NCBI RefSeq assembly: GCF_014805685.1
Contig: NC_060885.1
Span: 26,409,632-26,473,631 of the forward strand
Source of the DNA: Silurus meridionalis
Taxonomy: Eukaryota; Chordata; Actinopteri; Siluriformes; Siluridae
Direction: 5' to 3'
Length of the DNA stretch: 64,000 bases
The position numbers were made by a program, and so were the translations under genes. This document shows, in pieces, positions 34,008 through 47,775 of this stretch (position 1 is the stretch's first letter; every line of letters begins with the position of its first letter). The notes beneath the pieces were generated by a model, which did no database searches, was not told the DNA's origin, and saw nothing but the letters and a program-made list of their open reading frames with translations.

Positions 34008-36025
34008 GGACTGACTGGACGTATAGTAAGGGATGCAGTTGTTAGACATTATTTTTGACAGGCTCATCTCTGATGATTGTTTCTTTGAAATTAATATACG
34101 GTGATGAATGACAGAAAAATGGAATATATTATTTTTGTTTGTTATTGAAATCTGTTTGGGGGATTATTTCATATTTCGTTATTTTTACTTTACTATACTG
34201 AATAGCTTAATTGGTAGCCTATGTTTACTATATCTACTTTATCACTGTTACAACCGTTACTCAAGTCAAGTGCAAAATATAAATTAAATTATATACACTA
34301 AATGATACAAATGTATCATTTAACTAATTTTACTCAATTTTCCTCCTGGAATCCACCTTGAAATCCTACCCCCTGTTGGGATCAGTATAATCCCGTTTTT
34401 TTTTTGGATCAAAGTTATCCAACTCTTACTGACAAGTTTTGAACAACACAAACTGAAGGTTTGATCCAGATTTAAACTAGGATTGGATTCTGTGATCTAA
34501 TCCGATTTCAGGTTCCTTCTTTCCCTTTTGAACAACCCATTTTCAAGATTTGATCCAATCCGATAACCAGAATCCAATCAACTTACCTTTGAACAACTGG
34601 CCCTGGGACTTCAACACTAAAATCTGTGCATTCATCTCAAGTGGTTGTCTTTCCCTCTGCACCCTCAATTTCTTCTTCACCAGCGTCATCTACCTCTACA
34701 TTATCTTCAGGAATCTGTACACCATTAATACCAAACTGCTTAGAGCGATTTGAAATACCATGGCAGAGGCTCCCTGAGGAGTTGATACAGAACTTGGAAA
34801 GACAGAAAAGACTTAGTGCAAGACAATGAAGAGAAATGGTAAGGATCGTGGTCTCTGGAATGAAGATTTGCAAGAATCCAACCATTACACAACATAACAG
34901 AGATAGCAAAAGGATGGTGGCCAGGTATCCAAAGTCTCTGCAAGATATGATTGATGGTGACGTTATTGGACCAGGATATCATTCTCTGGTGAAGCAACTT
35001 CAGGCAAGAGTTGAAAATGTCAAGTGACCTGACACACCAAAGGTTATAAAGCGCAAAGCAGCATCAGATGATGACGATACAGACAAAATACCTACCGAAC
35101 AAAAAGCAAGTGTTCGACACATATGGATGTATTAGCTGTAAAGCATTTGCCACTCTCAGAGACTGAGCAGAGTCAGCTTGACAAAAAAGAAGAAATGAAG
35201 ATGTTTAAGAAGAACTACAGTACAGATGTTGTGAACGAACTAGTCAAGTGCACCTATTATACCCAGCGTAAAGACATCAACAAAGGGGCAAACATCCAGA
35301 AACTATGCCAGGAATGGCCCTTTCTCTTCAATGAAGTTGGTATGCCAGCACATTTACAAGAGCTGACACTCTTCTCAAGCTTCAGACTGAAAGCGGTCAG
35401 TCCAGTGGTTGCTCCCAAGAAGTCATTGAGATGCTGCTTCTTTTACTGGCTCATTTTGATGAGAAGGAAGAGCTTCTGTTCCACTGTGTTAAAACGACAA
35501 GCCTTGCAGAGGATGTATAGATGGTGCCACCCACAGCCTTCATTATTGTTTGTGGTAAGTAAAAAGAGCAAAATTTAAGTTTTTTCTGATGTAACTGCAA
35601 TGTTATTGTACTTTTGGCTTGTTTAGTTTTGTTATATCATTTCCCACGATTTGTATAACATTTTATGTAGTCCAGAGGACTTCAATACATTGTCATTTAT
35701 TCATTCTCGCACACATTCGCTAGCTTATGTACACGAAACACTGGCTAACACAACCTCAGAAGTTCGGACAGTAAGATGATTCATCCTATGATGTATGTAA
35801 CTATTGAAGATGGATCCTGCCTTAATTGGTAATAAAAAGAGAACTAAATACATGGCTTGATTAATTATTGTGCCAAATATAGCATCCAAAAAGAAACTTT
35901 ACCAACTTATTTTATTATACATTGACAGATCAATATTTATCATTTTCAGTTTTAATTTAAAATTAGCACTATTATTTAATTTTCCCTTTTATTTCCAATC
36001 TTATTGTTTAATAATTACTTTCCTT

Positions 36026-36163
<138 letters not shown>

Positions 36164-36440
36164 GGACAATGAAGCCCCTGTTATTAAACGTTTGAATTTT
36201 AATTTTTTTTTTATTTCCAGGTACCTCCTGCTTCGCTGCTGAGACATTCATGTTGAGCATTGACAAGATGATTGTCAACGACCACATCACAACCTGGACC
36301 GCCGCCATCTGCCTGATATTTGGCAGTTATTACTGCTTTAACATACCCTACCCAGTGGAACTACAATCAACACTGGAGTTTCTCCAAACTGTAAAATTTC
36401 TGTTTTTATGGACACCTTTTTTGGATTTATCAAACGTATC

Positions 36441-37990
36441 ATCTCAATTCAATTCAATTCAATTCAATTCATTTTTATTTGTATAGCGCTTTTAACAATG
36501 AACATTGTCTCAAAGCAGCTTTACACAGATAATGTGGTGATTAAACATAAATATGTTCTTTGTAAGTATGTTTGTCCCTGATGAGCAACTGTGGCAAGGA
36601 AAAACTCCCCGAGATGGCATAAGGAAGAAACCTTGAGAGGAACCAGACTCAAGAGGGAACCCATCCTCATCTGGGTTGCACCAAATGTCCATTTGAAGCA
36701 GATATACAATGTTGTGGGGTACAGTGATGATGATCAGAAGCAAACTGCACTCCCGAGTCAGTGCAGCAGACCGCCGACACCAACTACAGTCCAATCCGTC
36801 CTCAAAGCACCCGTTCTACTCCGAATTAAGAGACCGTCCCGAGCTGCACAGAAGTGTGAAGATCCAAGGAGGGAGAGGGGCAGGAACACTGGTCACTGGA
36901 GCCTCAGGAGCATGTTTAACTCGACCGAGAGAGAGAGAGAGAGAGGGTGACGGAAGAGAAGGATATGGATTATTAAGTGTAACTATTGGTGTACAGTTAA
37001 TGTCACTGTGCAGTTTGGACTCGGCAAGACTCGCTATGGCAGCATAACTAAAAGGGAGAACCAGAAGGTAACACAGACATGAGGGATCTCTGGGATAAGA
37101 GACGACCCACCACACCACCGTCAACAAACCTGAGTGAACGTGTGAATGTGAGGGACGACAGCATACAAATATACCAGTTCACCAAACACTCTATATCCAT
37201 GTTCCCTCCAGATCTGTGCCTTTACCTAAGAGAAATCTACTGATAAAAGGCTTGACTAAATAAATACGTTTTCAACCTCGACTTGAACACTGAGACTGTG
37301 TCTGAGTCCCGAACACTGATTGGAAGGCTGTTCCATAACTGTGGGGCTTTATAAGAGAAAGATCTGCCCCCTGCTGTAGTCTTCATTATTTGAGGAACCA
37401 ACAGATAGCCAGCACCTTTTGATCTAAGTAGGCGTGGAGGATCATACTGGTACAGAAGTTCACTCAGATACTGCGGTGCGAGACCATTGAGTGCTTTATC
37501 GTCAGTAGTAATATTTTATAGTCAATGCGAGATTTGATTGGGAGCCAGTGTAGACTGATTAAAACAGGGGTGATGTGGTCATATTTCCTAGATCTAGTGA
37601 GGACCCTTGCTGCTGCATTCTGGACTAACTGAAGCTTATTGATGCACTTACTCGCACACCCAGACAGTAAAGCGTTACAGTAGTCTAATCTAGAAGTAAC
37701 AAAAGCATGAACCAGTTTTTCTGCATCCTGTAACGACATCATATTTCTAATCTTAGCAATATTTCTAAGGTGAAAGAAGGCGATTCTGGTGATATTATTC
37801 ACGTGAGACTCAAAGGAAAGACTCGGGTCAATAATCACACCAAGGTCTTTGACAGCCGTACATGCTGAAACAGAAACACCATCCAGAGATGCTACGTAAT
37901 CGGAAAGTTTACTTCTAGCTGCATGTGGTCCTAGTAAAAGTACTTCCGTCTTATCTGAGTTGAGCAGAAGAAAGTTATTAAGCATCTATC
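36441..37990 (-). mobile_element. L2-like LINE, 5'-truncated, with pentamer tail
   Basis: The minus strand has a post-RT region (LNNFLLLNSDKTEVLLLGPH, VKDLGVIIDPSLSFESHVNN, SRLDYCNALLSG, HITPVLISLHWLP) with an open frame at 37985-37464. It then has a 3' UTR and ends in a (GAATT)-type pentamer tail at 36443-36473. It lies in the intron before the last exon of the CACTA-1 accessory gene. The insertion is 5'-truncated just before the sequence that continues in the copy at 47.3-47.8 kb. Confidence 0.88.
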
Positions 37991-39560
37991 TAAGGTTGTT
38001 AATTTTCTCAATCTTTCTCTCACTCTTTTTATTCCATAAAGGTGTTTCTTCTCCATAAATCCTGAGAGAGGCACCAAGGTTGAATCCAAGAAGAAAAAAG
38101 TGTTCTCAGTCAATCCCAGAGTCCTCACTCTCATCTCAGACATTGTTGACCATGAGTGGATCTAGTACTACCCCTCTTGTTGTGGACAATGTGATAAAGG
38201 TGTGTTATAGACTCTACAGATGTTTTTGTTGTTGAAACAATTGTTACACTTCTGAATGTCAGTGAAAAGTTTTTAACAATTTGGAGTTTTACTAAACAAG
38301 ATTTGTTAAAGTACCTGTTTTTTTTTTTTTTTTTTGCTTGTTAGTTCCAGGAGTTTCTTAGATTATAATTTTCCTACAGTTTTTACATCATTCTAATGAT
38401 GTAAAAAAGGGCTGCATATACATCACTAGCTAGCATTTTGTAAATCAAAAACTTCTGTAAAGTTCACAAAAAAATTTTGTATGTTTTCCTTTTTTTTCAA
38501 TTACATGATGCAGTTTGAAGACGTACAGTTTCAGCTTTACGGCACAGTTCTGTGCGTAAAAATAAGTCAAAGTAATTTTTTTCCAGGAATTTCTTGAATT
38601 CAGATTTTATTGAAATAGAAAAATAGTTTATTTTCCTATAACTGCATTTGCATATTTTAAAATAAGGAACATTTATTATATGTTTTAACATTTTTGTAGT
38701 TCAAACAGCACCAATAACACTTAAAGTTCTCAAACTTATGGTAAAGGTGTTTGCAAATTGTCTGCCACAGTTGATGTAAAATATAATGTATGCTCAACTT
38801 ATAACACTGGTTTTGCCCAATTTGAAGAGAACTCATTGAGACAGTCCTTGGTGATTTGAGTGAAATGTTTAATATTTGATGTTCACAACTTCATAGCTGG
38901 TAAATAAATTCCTTATTTAAAATATAAGGTGGACATTTGTCTTGCATTTATACATTTTAATAAATTAATGCATTGTGTATTAAGCTTACAGAATAGACCG
39001 ATTAAAAGGGCTCCTTCTGAAAAAGGTAACTACCAGGCAGGCTTAATACTTTACTTGGACTTAAAAATTATTTGTATGCATGAAATGAGGTAGTAGTTTG
39101 ATCATTCATTGTGAAATAACCAGCCAATGGTGATATTTCATATATTCCACTAGGTAAACCCTTTGATAGCTCATAAAAGTTTTCCATGTCATCTCTGAAT
39201 TATTATTAATCATAATTATTAAAAAGGGGAAACTGCAAAGCATTTTTTTAAAATAAATTCTGGGAATTTTTGACAGTTAATTTTACAGGGAAAAGATGTT
39301 TTTTGTGGCACAAACTTAATTATATAGGTTGGTTTCTTGTTCATTTTAAGGAAAACATTGTTTTATCCTTAAGTTAAAACTTTTTCTTTTACAGTAAAAC
39401 ATTGACTCCAGCACCAGATTTAACCGTAGAAACAACAATAACAATGACTGCCAACCGTAAAAGGAAATAATGTTTAACCCGTCATTTTACGGTGGAATTC
39501 TGGCAACCCCAGCTGCCAGCGTCTTACCGTAGAATCTACGTGTTTTTTTTTTTTACAGTG

Positions 39561-41870
39561 TGGGATACATTGAAACATATCATCGGCATATAAAGATACT
39601 CTATGTTCTATGTCCCTGCTGTTGATGCCAGTAAAATGCTTTGAGCATCTTAACGCTATAAATAGGAGTTCGATAGCTAAAGTAAAAAGAAAGGGCTAAG
39701 AGGGCACCCTTGTCTTGTACCCCTTTTAATAGAGGAAAAGACTTTGAACATACTCTATTTGTAATTACTGATGCCACAGGGGAAAAGTATAATAACCAGT
39801 GAGGGAAAATGTGTTCCAAAGCTGAATCTTTCCAGCACTGAGAATAAATGTTCTCTCTTAAACCTGTCAAACGCTTTTTCAGCATCTAGTGAAATGACAA
39901 CCTGAGGTACAGGGTCCTGGGCAAGTTTAGAGGAGTGGATTACCCCTATCAGAATGTCGATCTCGGACAAAACCCGTTTGGTCTCTTGAAATTAAATTCT
40001 CTATTACTGTATCTAAACGTAAAGCAAGGATTTTTGACAAGATTTTAGTATCAGTGTATAGGAGGGAGATTGGCCTGTAAGACTTACATTTTAAGAGAAT
40101 TAAATTAAAATAATTGTTTGTTTCATTTAAGGTTTGTGCCAAGCCTTTTTTAAAATAGTCCTCAAACATATTAAGAAGAATAGGGGCTAATTTAGTTGCT
40201 AATTTTTTTTAAATCTATTGGGTAGCCATCTGGGCCAGGGTTTTTTTTCATTCTGCATTAATGTAATCGCATTTAGAATTTCCTCTATTCGTACGTGTTT
40301 CTCTAAATAGGTTTTCTGCACTGAATCAAGGGTGGGTATATCTACATTGTTTAAAAATTCCAGCATTTCAGAGTTTATTTTAGGGCTTTTAGAAGTATAT
40401 ACGTCTAAAAAGCAGTTCTTGAAAGTTGTATTATTTTCAATGGGATTAACGATTAAATCATTATCACTGTTGTGAATTTGAGGTATAATTTGAGATGCAG
40501 CTTTAGATTTTATTTGGTAGGCTAAAAGTCGACCTGCTTTGTCTCCATGTTCATATATACAGTATATTCTCTAGCATGTAATAAGCACCATTAAGTTTTA
40601 TTTGTTGATAACAGGTTATACTGAACTTGAAGGTTTAACCTTTCCTTATAAAGTTCAGGTGAGGGTGACGTGGAATAGAGGCATTCTAATTTTCTAATAG
40701 AATCAATTAAATTGTCTAATTTTTGTTTACGTTTTTTATTAAGAGTTGAAGTATATGAGATTATTTCTCCCCTGATAACTACTTTAAGTGTTTCCCACAA
40801 TGCAGATGCTGATATAGATTCTGATCTGTTATGTAGTAAGACATTATCTATGGCTGTAGTTACGAATGTACAAAATGCAGGATCCGATAACAAGGATGTA
40901 TTTAGTCTCCACAGAGGTCGTTCATTGTACCTCAGATTACAAATGAGATCTAATTGCATAGGAGCATGACCTGATTCCACAATAGGTAAATAATCAATTT
41001 GTTCAACAGAAAGGAGGAGAGATTTATCTATAAGGTAATCGATTCTTGAATAGGAGTGGTGTACTTGTGAGAAATGGGAATAAGCTCTGCTGCGTGGAAG
41101 CAGAAATCACCAAGGATCAACGGCCCCCACTTGATCTAAGAATGTGGATAAGGCTTGGGCCATCTTAGAACAGGATAAAGACCTGGGATTAGAACGATCA
41201 AGGGGTGGAGCCATAACAGTATTTATATCAGCACTAAATATCATGAGATGGGAGATAAGATCTGGCAGTAAAGAAAATTATTTATAAAACTCAAATCATC
41301 CTGGTTATCGGCATATACGTTAATAAGACAGGAACATGGTAGTCTCCCAGAAACTATAACATATCTACCCTGAGGATCTGTAATAGAAGTAAAGGCTGTA
41401 AATTGGATGTATTTGTGTATCAAAATGGCAGCACCCCTTGATTTCCTGAGTCTAAACTGATCACTAATGCGTAAGCGGGTTTCCTGTAGATATGTTATTT
41501 CAGATTATATTTTTTTTAAATATGCCAAAATCCGGCCTATTTTTGTTGGGCCATTTAGGCCTTTAACATTCCAGCTAACAAATCTAACTTTTGACCCCCC
41601 CCCAGGAAATGTAGCTAAATCGGCTATATTAGACATGTGCAAATATACATTTAAACAGGCAAACACAGCACAGAGATGCAATCAGCAATACACACGTTTC
41701 CTCACCTTTAGGTACTTCTGAAGACATAATATAAAACAAAACTTCCCCAGCTATTTTTTTGATAAGCATAACATAAAACCAAACTTAGGTTTGAAAGGAG
41801 TGTGGTTGGGAGGTCCTCTCCTCTGCTGCTCTCTCTTACATTGCCAAAACCGGAAGTCTCATAGCCTTCA
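39561..41870 (-). mobile_element. L1-type LINE (L1-A), main part
   Basis: Minus-strand remnants: an endonuclease region near 41340-41110 (GRYVIVSGRLPCSCLINVYA, then a SRSNPRSLS-like stretch); a linker (LWRLNTSLLSDPAFCTFVTT); RT start (SYRPISLLYTDTKILSKILA, LRLDTVIENLISRDQTGFVR); RT palm (VVISLDAEKAFDRFKREHLF); and LYADDM at the CACTA-1 junction near 39580. It continues as the piece at 21046-21151. Frames are shifted repeatedly. Confidence 0.87.
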
Positions 41871-42251
41871 ACTTTTGATCTAAGTTGGTGCGGGGGATCA
41901 TAAAGGTACAGAAGTTCACTCAGATACTGTGGTGCAAGACTGTTAAGTGCTTTATATGTCAGTAGTAATATTTTATAATCAATGTGAGATTTAATTGGGA
42001 GCAGTGTAGACTGATTAAAACAGGGGTGATGTGGTCATATTTTCTAGATCTAGTAAGGACTCTTGCTGCTGCATTTTGGACTAAATAATGCTTATTTATG
42101 CACTTACTCAAACACCCAGACAGTAAAGCGTTACAGTAGTCTAATCTAGATGTAACAAAAGCATGAACTAGTTTTTCTGCATCCTGTAACATCATATTTC
42201 GAATTTTAGCAATATTTCGAAGGTGAAAGAAGTTGATCCTGGTAATGTTAT
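41871..42251 (-). mobile_element. L2-like LINE (L2-B), left piece
   Basis: Resembles 37450-37800 closely (SRLDYCNALLSGCLSKCINK, VQNAAARVLTRSRKYDHITP) and stops at GTTATTC near 42250. There the plus-strand L1-B begins; the same LINE sequence resumes at about 47308. Confidence 0.85.
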
Positions 42252-42722
42252 TCAAATAAAAGTGGCAAAGCTCCAGGTCCAGATGGCTTGCCCTCTGACA
42301 TATATAGAACATTTGATGATAAACTTTCCCCCACCTTCTCAAAACATTTGAGAAGGCATTCATGACTGGACTACCATCAACATTTATTGAAGTGGTCATT
42401 ACTGTGATCCAAAAAAAAGGCAAAAATACAGAGGAGGTAGAAGGATATAGACCAATCTCTCTCCTTAATGTAGATCAGAAGATGTCAAAGATTCTTGCAA
42501 ATAGACTTGGTAGATTAATTAGTGGTCTAATTCATACTGATCAGAATGGTTTTATTACTGGCAGGAATGTTAAACAAAATATGATGTGCCTTTTTTTTAC
42601 ATAATGTATCACTCCAAAGCTATTCAGGAAAATCTGGTTATAGTCTCGTTCAATGAAAAAGCATTTGTTAGAGTTGAATGGCATCTTCACAGTATTAGAA
42701 AAAATGATATATGGGTGATAAC

Positions 42723-44561
42723 CAGTGTTGTGCTAGTTACTAAAAAGTAGTAACTAGTTACAGTTACTCGTTACTTCATTCAAAAAGTAACTCAGTTACT
42801 TTGTTGTTAACTTGCACCAAAAAGTAATGCATTACTGTTAAATGTAACTTTTTAGTTACTTTTTTAAAGAACCTTCTTTAATGTTCCCATTAATGCCCTT
42901 TTATGCGTTATGGTCTACACCAGGGGTGTCAAACTCAGGCCTGCGGGCCAGGTGTAATTATATTTGGCCCGCGAGATCATATCAAATGTGTATTAGAGCT
43001 GGCCCGCCATATATAGCGCATACACCGCTAATACTACAAATCCCAGAATGCTTTGTTAGTGCGTTGACGCATCATTTGAGACCGCTGAGAAACTTCGCGC
43101 ACTCAGCGCTGAATTTACCCGGAGATTTACCGACTTTGCGAAGTACGACTCTGTGTGTGCTGCACACTTTCCATGTTTCCTCCCCGAGACACTGCACCAA
43201 CTCTGTGCCCAAGCTGCTCAAATCCTCTCTGTGTTCAGCAGCACATATCTGTGTGAGTAACTGTTCTCTTTGATGAAGATGAACAAAACACCACTCAGGA
43301 GTCTCACTGATGAACATCTTCACTATCCTGAGGATTTCCTCAGCTCAGAGCCTCAACCCAGACATGATGCACGCTCATATAAGAAGAGATGCAGGAATCT
43401 GACTTAAACCAATCAGTCAATCAGAGTGTAGCAAACTGAGCTTGAATAAATGTTGTCTTTATGCACTTTTCTACTCCAAGGCATGAACTGTTAATAGTTG
43501 AAAAGTTGGTTTTTTTTTTTTTTTTATTGAAGGAAATTATTATTATTTTTGGTTGTTCTGTTGTTGGCCTGTGAAAAAAGATTTACATTAAAAAGGAATT
43601 CGAAAGGCGAGAGAGAGAGAGAGATAATAAAAAACGAATACCACTGATGTGTTTTATTTCAAATTTAATTTTTAATATGTTTATAATATTAAACTTTTGT
43701 TGTTTCAGATTCAATGTTTATGAAAGTTTGTTTCCATATGAAAAGGTTCAACATTACAGATCTGGATAGAAGGAAAACATGCACAATTGCAGTCAATTTT
43801 TCAATAAATATTAAGTTTGGCCCTCGACCTCGTCCCAGTTTTTAATTTTGGCCCACTGTGAATTTGAGTTTGACACCCCTGGTCTACACAAACATAAAAG
43901 TGGCTTAAACACAGTCATTTTTAAACATTTTTATTTAAGTCAGACCAGCACAAACTGAATATATCACAAGGATTTCTGAAATAAATAACAAAACAAGCTG
44001 AATAATATATTCACAATCAAAAAAAAGTGGCTTCTGCATCATAAAAGCTGTTGTGTTGAGCTCTTAAAAATGTTCCTTTCACAGCTGAAGTATGAAAACT
44101 ATCAACAATGGAGAACAGAACACCGGGTTAGCTTCTAGGCTAAGTCGAGGCATGGAGTTTCTGTTTATCGCAGTAGATACGACCTTCGAACCAGAAATAC
44201 ACAGCTTGCATCTGACTAAAAAGTTTTTGTATTTATACTCAACTAAAGTGAAATACTGAGCATATTTCCACTTTGAGAAACTCGTCTTGCTCTCGACTCG
44301 CCATTACTGCCGCACAGACCTGAATAAACAGGGACACGCCCATAGCGCATCTTCTTCGTATTTACAGTGGTTCATCCACCAATCCTACAATGCGTCTCTG
44401 CTGTAAGCAGGTTAAACTGTAGGCTACACTTCAGCCAAAATTCATTTATTTAAAAAAGTAACGGGTAACGCACCATACGGTAACGAAGTTACTTTATTTT
44501 TGAAAGTAACGCGTTACAGTATTAGTTACTGTCAAAAGTAACACGTTACTGCCCAACACTG
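42723..44561. mobile_element. hAT-family element (1.84 kb) with a second hAT inside
   Basis: Inverted ends CAGTGTTG and CAACACTG are flanked by the 8-bp duplication GTGATAAC (42715-42722, 44562-44569). Subterminal zones repeat AGTTACT/AGTAACT motifs many times. No transposase frame remains. Confidence 0.93.
42921..43881. mobile_element. hAT-family element, copy 2 (961 bp)
   Basis: Same inverted ends as 22587-23449, with duplication GTCTACAC (42913-42920, 43882-43889). It keeps about 115 bp near 43095-43210 that copy 1 lacks. Scraps of transposase C-terminus (SLTDEHLHYPEDF) remain in one frame. Confidence 0.93.
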
Positions 44562-45972
44562 GTGATAACTTTTAAAATTGGATTAAGATTTTGTATAAAA
44601 GTCCTACAGTTCAGGTATTAACTAATAAAACTTTGTCTAGTCTCTTTTAAGATCCATAAGATTAGGCACGGTTTCCCCCTTTCTCCTCTTTTATCTGCAC
44701 TGGCTGTAGAACCCCTTGCTTAATACATTCGTTCTGATCCCTCTATTCATGGCTTTAACAATTTAAATACAGTCAATAAAATATCTTTAGCAGGATATCA
44801 TCTGCATATAAATATTACCAAACCCCATGTAAGTCTGCAAATTATTTTGGATACTATTAATCTCGCTGAGATGTTTTCAGGGTTTAAAGTTAATTTAACA
44901 TTTGTATTCAATACAATCTATCTGTTTAAAGTTTTAATAGAAAAGTTTACTTATCCTAATATGGTAGTTACAAACAAATATTATTCACTTTCAAAAGGCC
45001 AATTTTACTTATCTAATTTCCAAACTACAAGCTAATATACAATTTTGGAGAGCACTCCTGATTTCTTTGTTTGGTATATTGTATGGAATAAATGCAATTA
45101 AAATGATATTCTTACCTCAGATATTGTATTTATTCCAGAATATTCCAATATTTCCACCTAAATCCTTTTTAAACAATTAAATTAAATAATTTTTCAATTG
45201 TGGGTATAAAAAAACACAGAATTAAAAAGGCACATGTCCGTAAACCTAAACAGGAGGGAGGTCTGGCACCTCCTTACAGAAGGAATACATAAGTCTTACA
45301 TACTGTAAGGGTTCTTTCAGTGTGGTTGCATGATCATGATGCTCCACTAATTTGGCTCCAAATAGTTTGTGATCAGTGTTATCCATACAATCCGGGAGCG
45401 GTGATTCTCTCCCCTGTATCTCTGGATCATTCTACCTACAATAGTAATATCATAATTTGAAATATAATTTGTATCTGGAAACAGGTAAAATAACATTTCA
45501 AGATAAAGTCCCTTTCATTGCTAATTTTTATCACTAAGAATCCATCATTTATTTCATCAAGATTGGATGATGGGTGTACATACTATAGGGGAACTTTTCA
45601 TTGATGTGGCTCTGGCATCTTTTAGCGTTTTGCAACAGAAATTTAAATTCCCCCAGAGTCGTCTTTTTTTTTTTTTTTTTTTACAGTTTGAGAATTATAT
45701 ACATGCTCACACACCTTCATTGGATAATACATCACCCTCAATTATTGATAAGTTTCTTGAACAGTGTAAAGTAAGAAAAAAGGCATTACCTATAAGTTAT
45801 GATCTGCTGCAATCCTCTATTTCTTCTTCAACATGTTTTCTAAGGAAGAGTGGGAGAAAGAACTAAGAGTAGAAATTTTTATGGTGATGTGGCAGACAAG
45901 TTTAAAGTATATTTATGAACATTCTATCACTTCTAATCACTGCCTCTTTCAGTTTAAAGTCATTCACACACT

Positions 45973-46698
45973 TTTTCTTCTTCTTTCAGCTTCTCCCATT
46001 AGGGGTCGCCACAGCGGATCATCCGCCTCCATACCCCCCTGTCCTCTACATCTGCCTCTTTCAACCCAACTACCTGCATGTCTTCCCTCACCACATCCAT
46101 AAACCTTTTCCTCCTTCCTGGTGGCTCCATCCTCAGCATTCTTCTACCGATATATCCCATGTCCCTCCTCTGAACATGTCCAAACCATCTCAATCTGCCT
46201 CCCTCACCTTGTCTCCAAAACGTCCTACATGTGCTGTCCCTCTAATAAAATAATTTCTAAGTCTGTCCATTCTCGTCACTCCCAACAAAAACCTCAACAT
46301 CTTCAGCTCTGCTACCTCCAGCTCCACCTCCTGTCTTTTACTAAATGCCACTGTCTCTAATCCATACAACATCGCAGGTCTCACCACAGTCCTATAAACT
46401 TTCCCTTTCACTCTTGCAGACACTCTTCTATCACAAATCACTCCTGACACTCTTCTCCACCCACTCCACCCTGCCTCTTTTCTTCACTTCTATAACACAC
46501 TCTCCATTACTTTGCACTGTTGACCCCAGGTACCTGAACTCCTTCACCTTCTCCACCTCTTTTCCCTTCAACTGCACCACTCCACTTTGCTCCCTCTTAT
46601 TCACACACATGTACTCTTACTCCTACTGGCTTTTATTCCTCTTCTCTCCAGCACGTACCTCCACCTCTCTAGGCTCTTCTCAATCTGATCCCTACTCT
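45973..46698 (-). mobile_element. RTE-type LINE, 5'-truncated copy
   Basis: Duplication CATTCACACACT at 45961-45972 and 46699-46710. The minus strand gives YRTVVRPAMLYGLETVAFSK, VAELKMLRFLLGVTRMDRLR and RWFGHVQRRDMGYIGRRMLR, ending in the shared 3' tail. Frames are shifted. Confidence 0.92.
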
Positions 46699-47307
46699 CA
46701 TTCACACACTACATTATTCAAAAAAGAAACTACATAGAATTTTCCAAAATGTCTCTCTTCTTTGTGACAAAAGTAATTTAGTAGATGCTGATTTATCCCA
46801 CAGTTCCATTTTTTGCTCCAAGATACAGAGTTTTTGGAATGGAATTTAAGAAGTGTTTTCACGTGTCTGAACGTATGCATTCATTATCAGGAGCACAACA
46901 CAAACTGCTTGCATACAGTTTAATGACCTGTAATTCTGGATTAAAAAGGAGGCTCCTACATGTAAGCTATGGCTTGGAGAAATGATTTCTACTTTACATT
47001 TGGAATGAATTAGGTACTATTTGAGGGGCAAATTTGAGCAGTTTGGCAAAAATTTGGCATCCTTTTCTCTGTTACCTTGATGGAAACTTTACAGGTTAAT
47101 GCATCATTTGTTAATGTGTTAATGTTTTAATATTTTCGTTCAGCATACTTTACAATGTAATGTATACAGGCCCCATTGGGTTGTTTTATTTTTTTCTTCA
47201 TTCTTTCACATTTTTCCTCTTTATTTCGATTGTGTTTTGTTGTAAATGTAGTGGAGAGGGAATATGCAATCCATCTGTCTTTCAATAAAACTTATTTGAC
47301 AAAATGT

Positions 47308-47775
47308 TCTTCACATGAGTCTCAAAGGAAAGACTAGAGTCAATAATTACACCATGGTCTTTGACTGCTGTACACACTGGCACAAAAAGACCATCCAGAG
47401 ACGCTACATAACCTGAAAGTTTACTTCTAGCTGCATGTGGTCCTAGTAAAAGTACTTCTGTCTAATACAATTTGAGCAGAAGGAAGTTATAAAGCATTCA
47501 CTGTCCTTTACACACTCCTCAACATTTTTAAGTGGATCTCTCTCATCTGGCTTAGCTGTGTATCATCAGCAAAGCAATGGAAGCTAATATCATGTCTATG
47601 TATAATTTCACCCAGGGGCAGCAAATGTGAAGATAATAGCAGTGGGCCTAAGACAGATTCTTGTGGAACACCAATCTTTACCTCAGAGAGTGTGAAGAAC
47701 TCAACAAACTGATAGCAATCAGTCAAATAAGACCAGAAGAGAACATTCTCTAGTCTATTAAATGGTGTCAAAAGC
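47308..47775 (-). mobile_element. L2-like LINE (L2-B), right piece
   Basis: Continues the LINE interrupted at 42251, with the minus strand coding QESVLGPLLLSSHLLPLGEI and FHCFADDTQL (FADD active-site motif, frame 47834-47508). It runs out into the tandem array at about 47775. Confidence 0.82.

Larger units (their letters stand above)
26430..34603. mobile_element. PIF/Harbinger element interrupted by CACTA-2
   Basis: Inverted ends share GGGCCAGTTGTTCAAA. The element carries the two-gene layout of Harbinger: a Myb/SANT-like gene on the minus strand and a DDE transposase on the plus strand. A clear 3-bp duplication is not visible; the flanks may have changed. Removal of the 5.3-kb CACTA-2 leaves about 2.9 kb. 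Confidence 0.85.
42252..47307 (+). mobile_element. L1-type LINE (L1-B), 5'-truncated, with nested insertions
   Basis: The plus strand starts in RT with SGKAPGPDGLPSDIYRTFDD, then YRPISLLNVDQKMSKILANR and TDQNGFITGRNVKQNM. After the inserted hAT elements (42723-44561) come scraps of later RT and post-RT sequence. An RTE fragment (45973-46698) interrupts it, and it ends past AATAAA at about 47284. Junction sequences GTTATTC and GTTCTTC are a possible target duplication. Confidence 0.8.

Noticed and set aside
37464..37985. Open frame of 173 codons as a possible host gene
   Set aside because: It matches the post-RT region of L2-like LINEs also present at 41959-42245.
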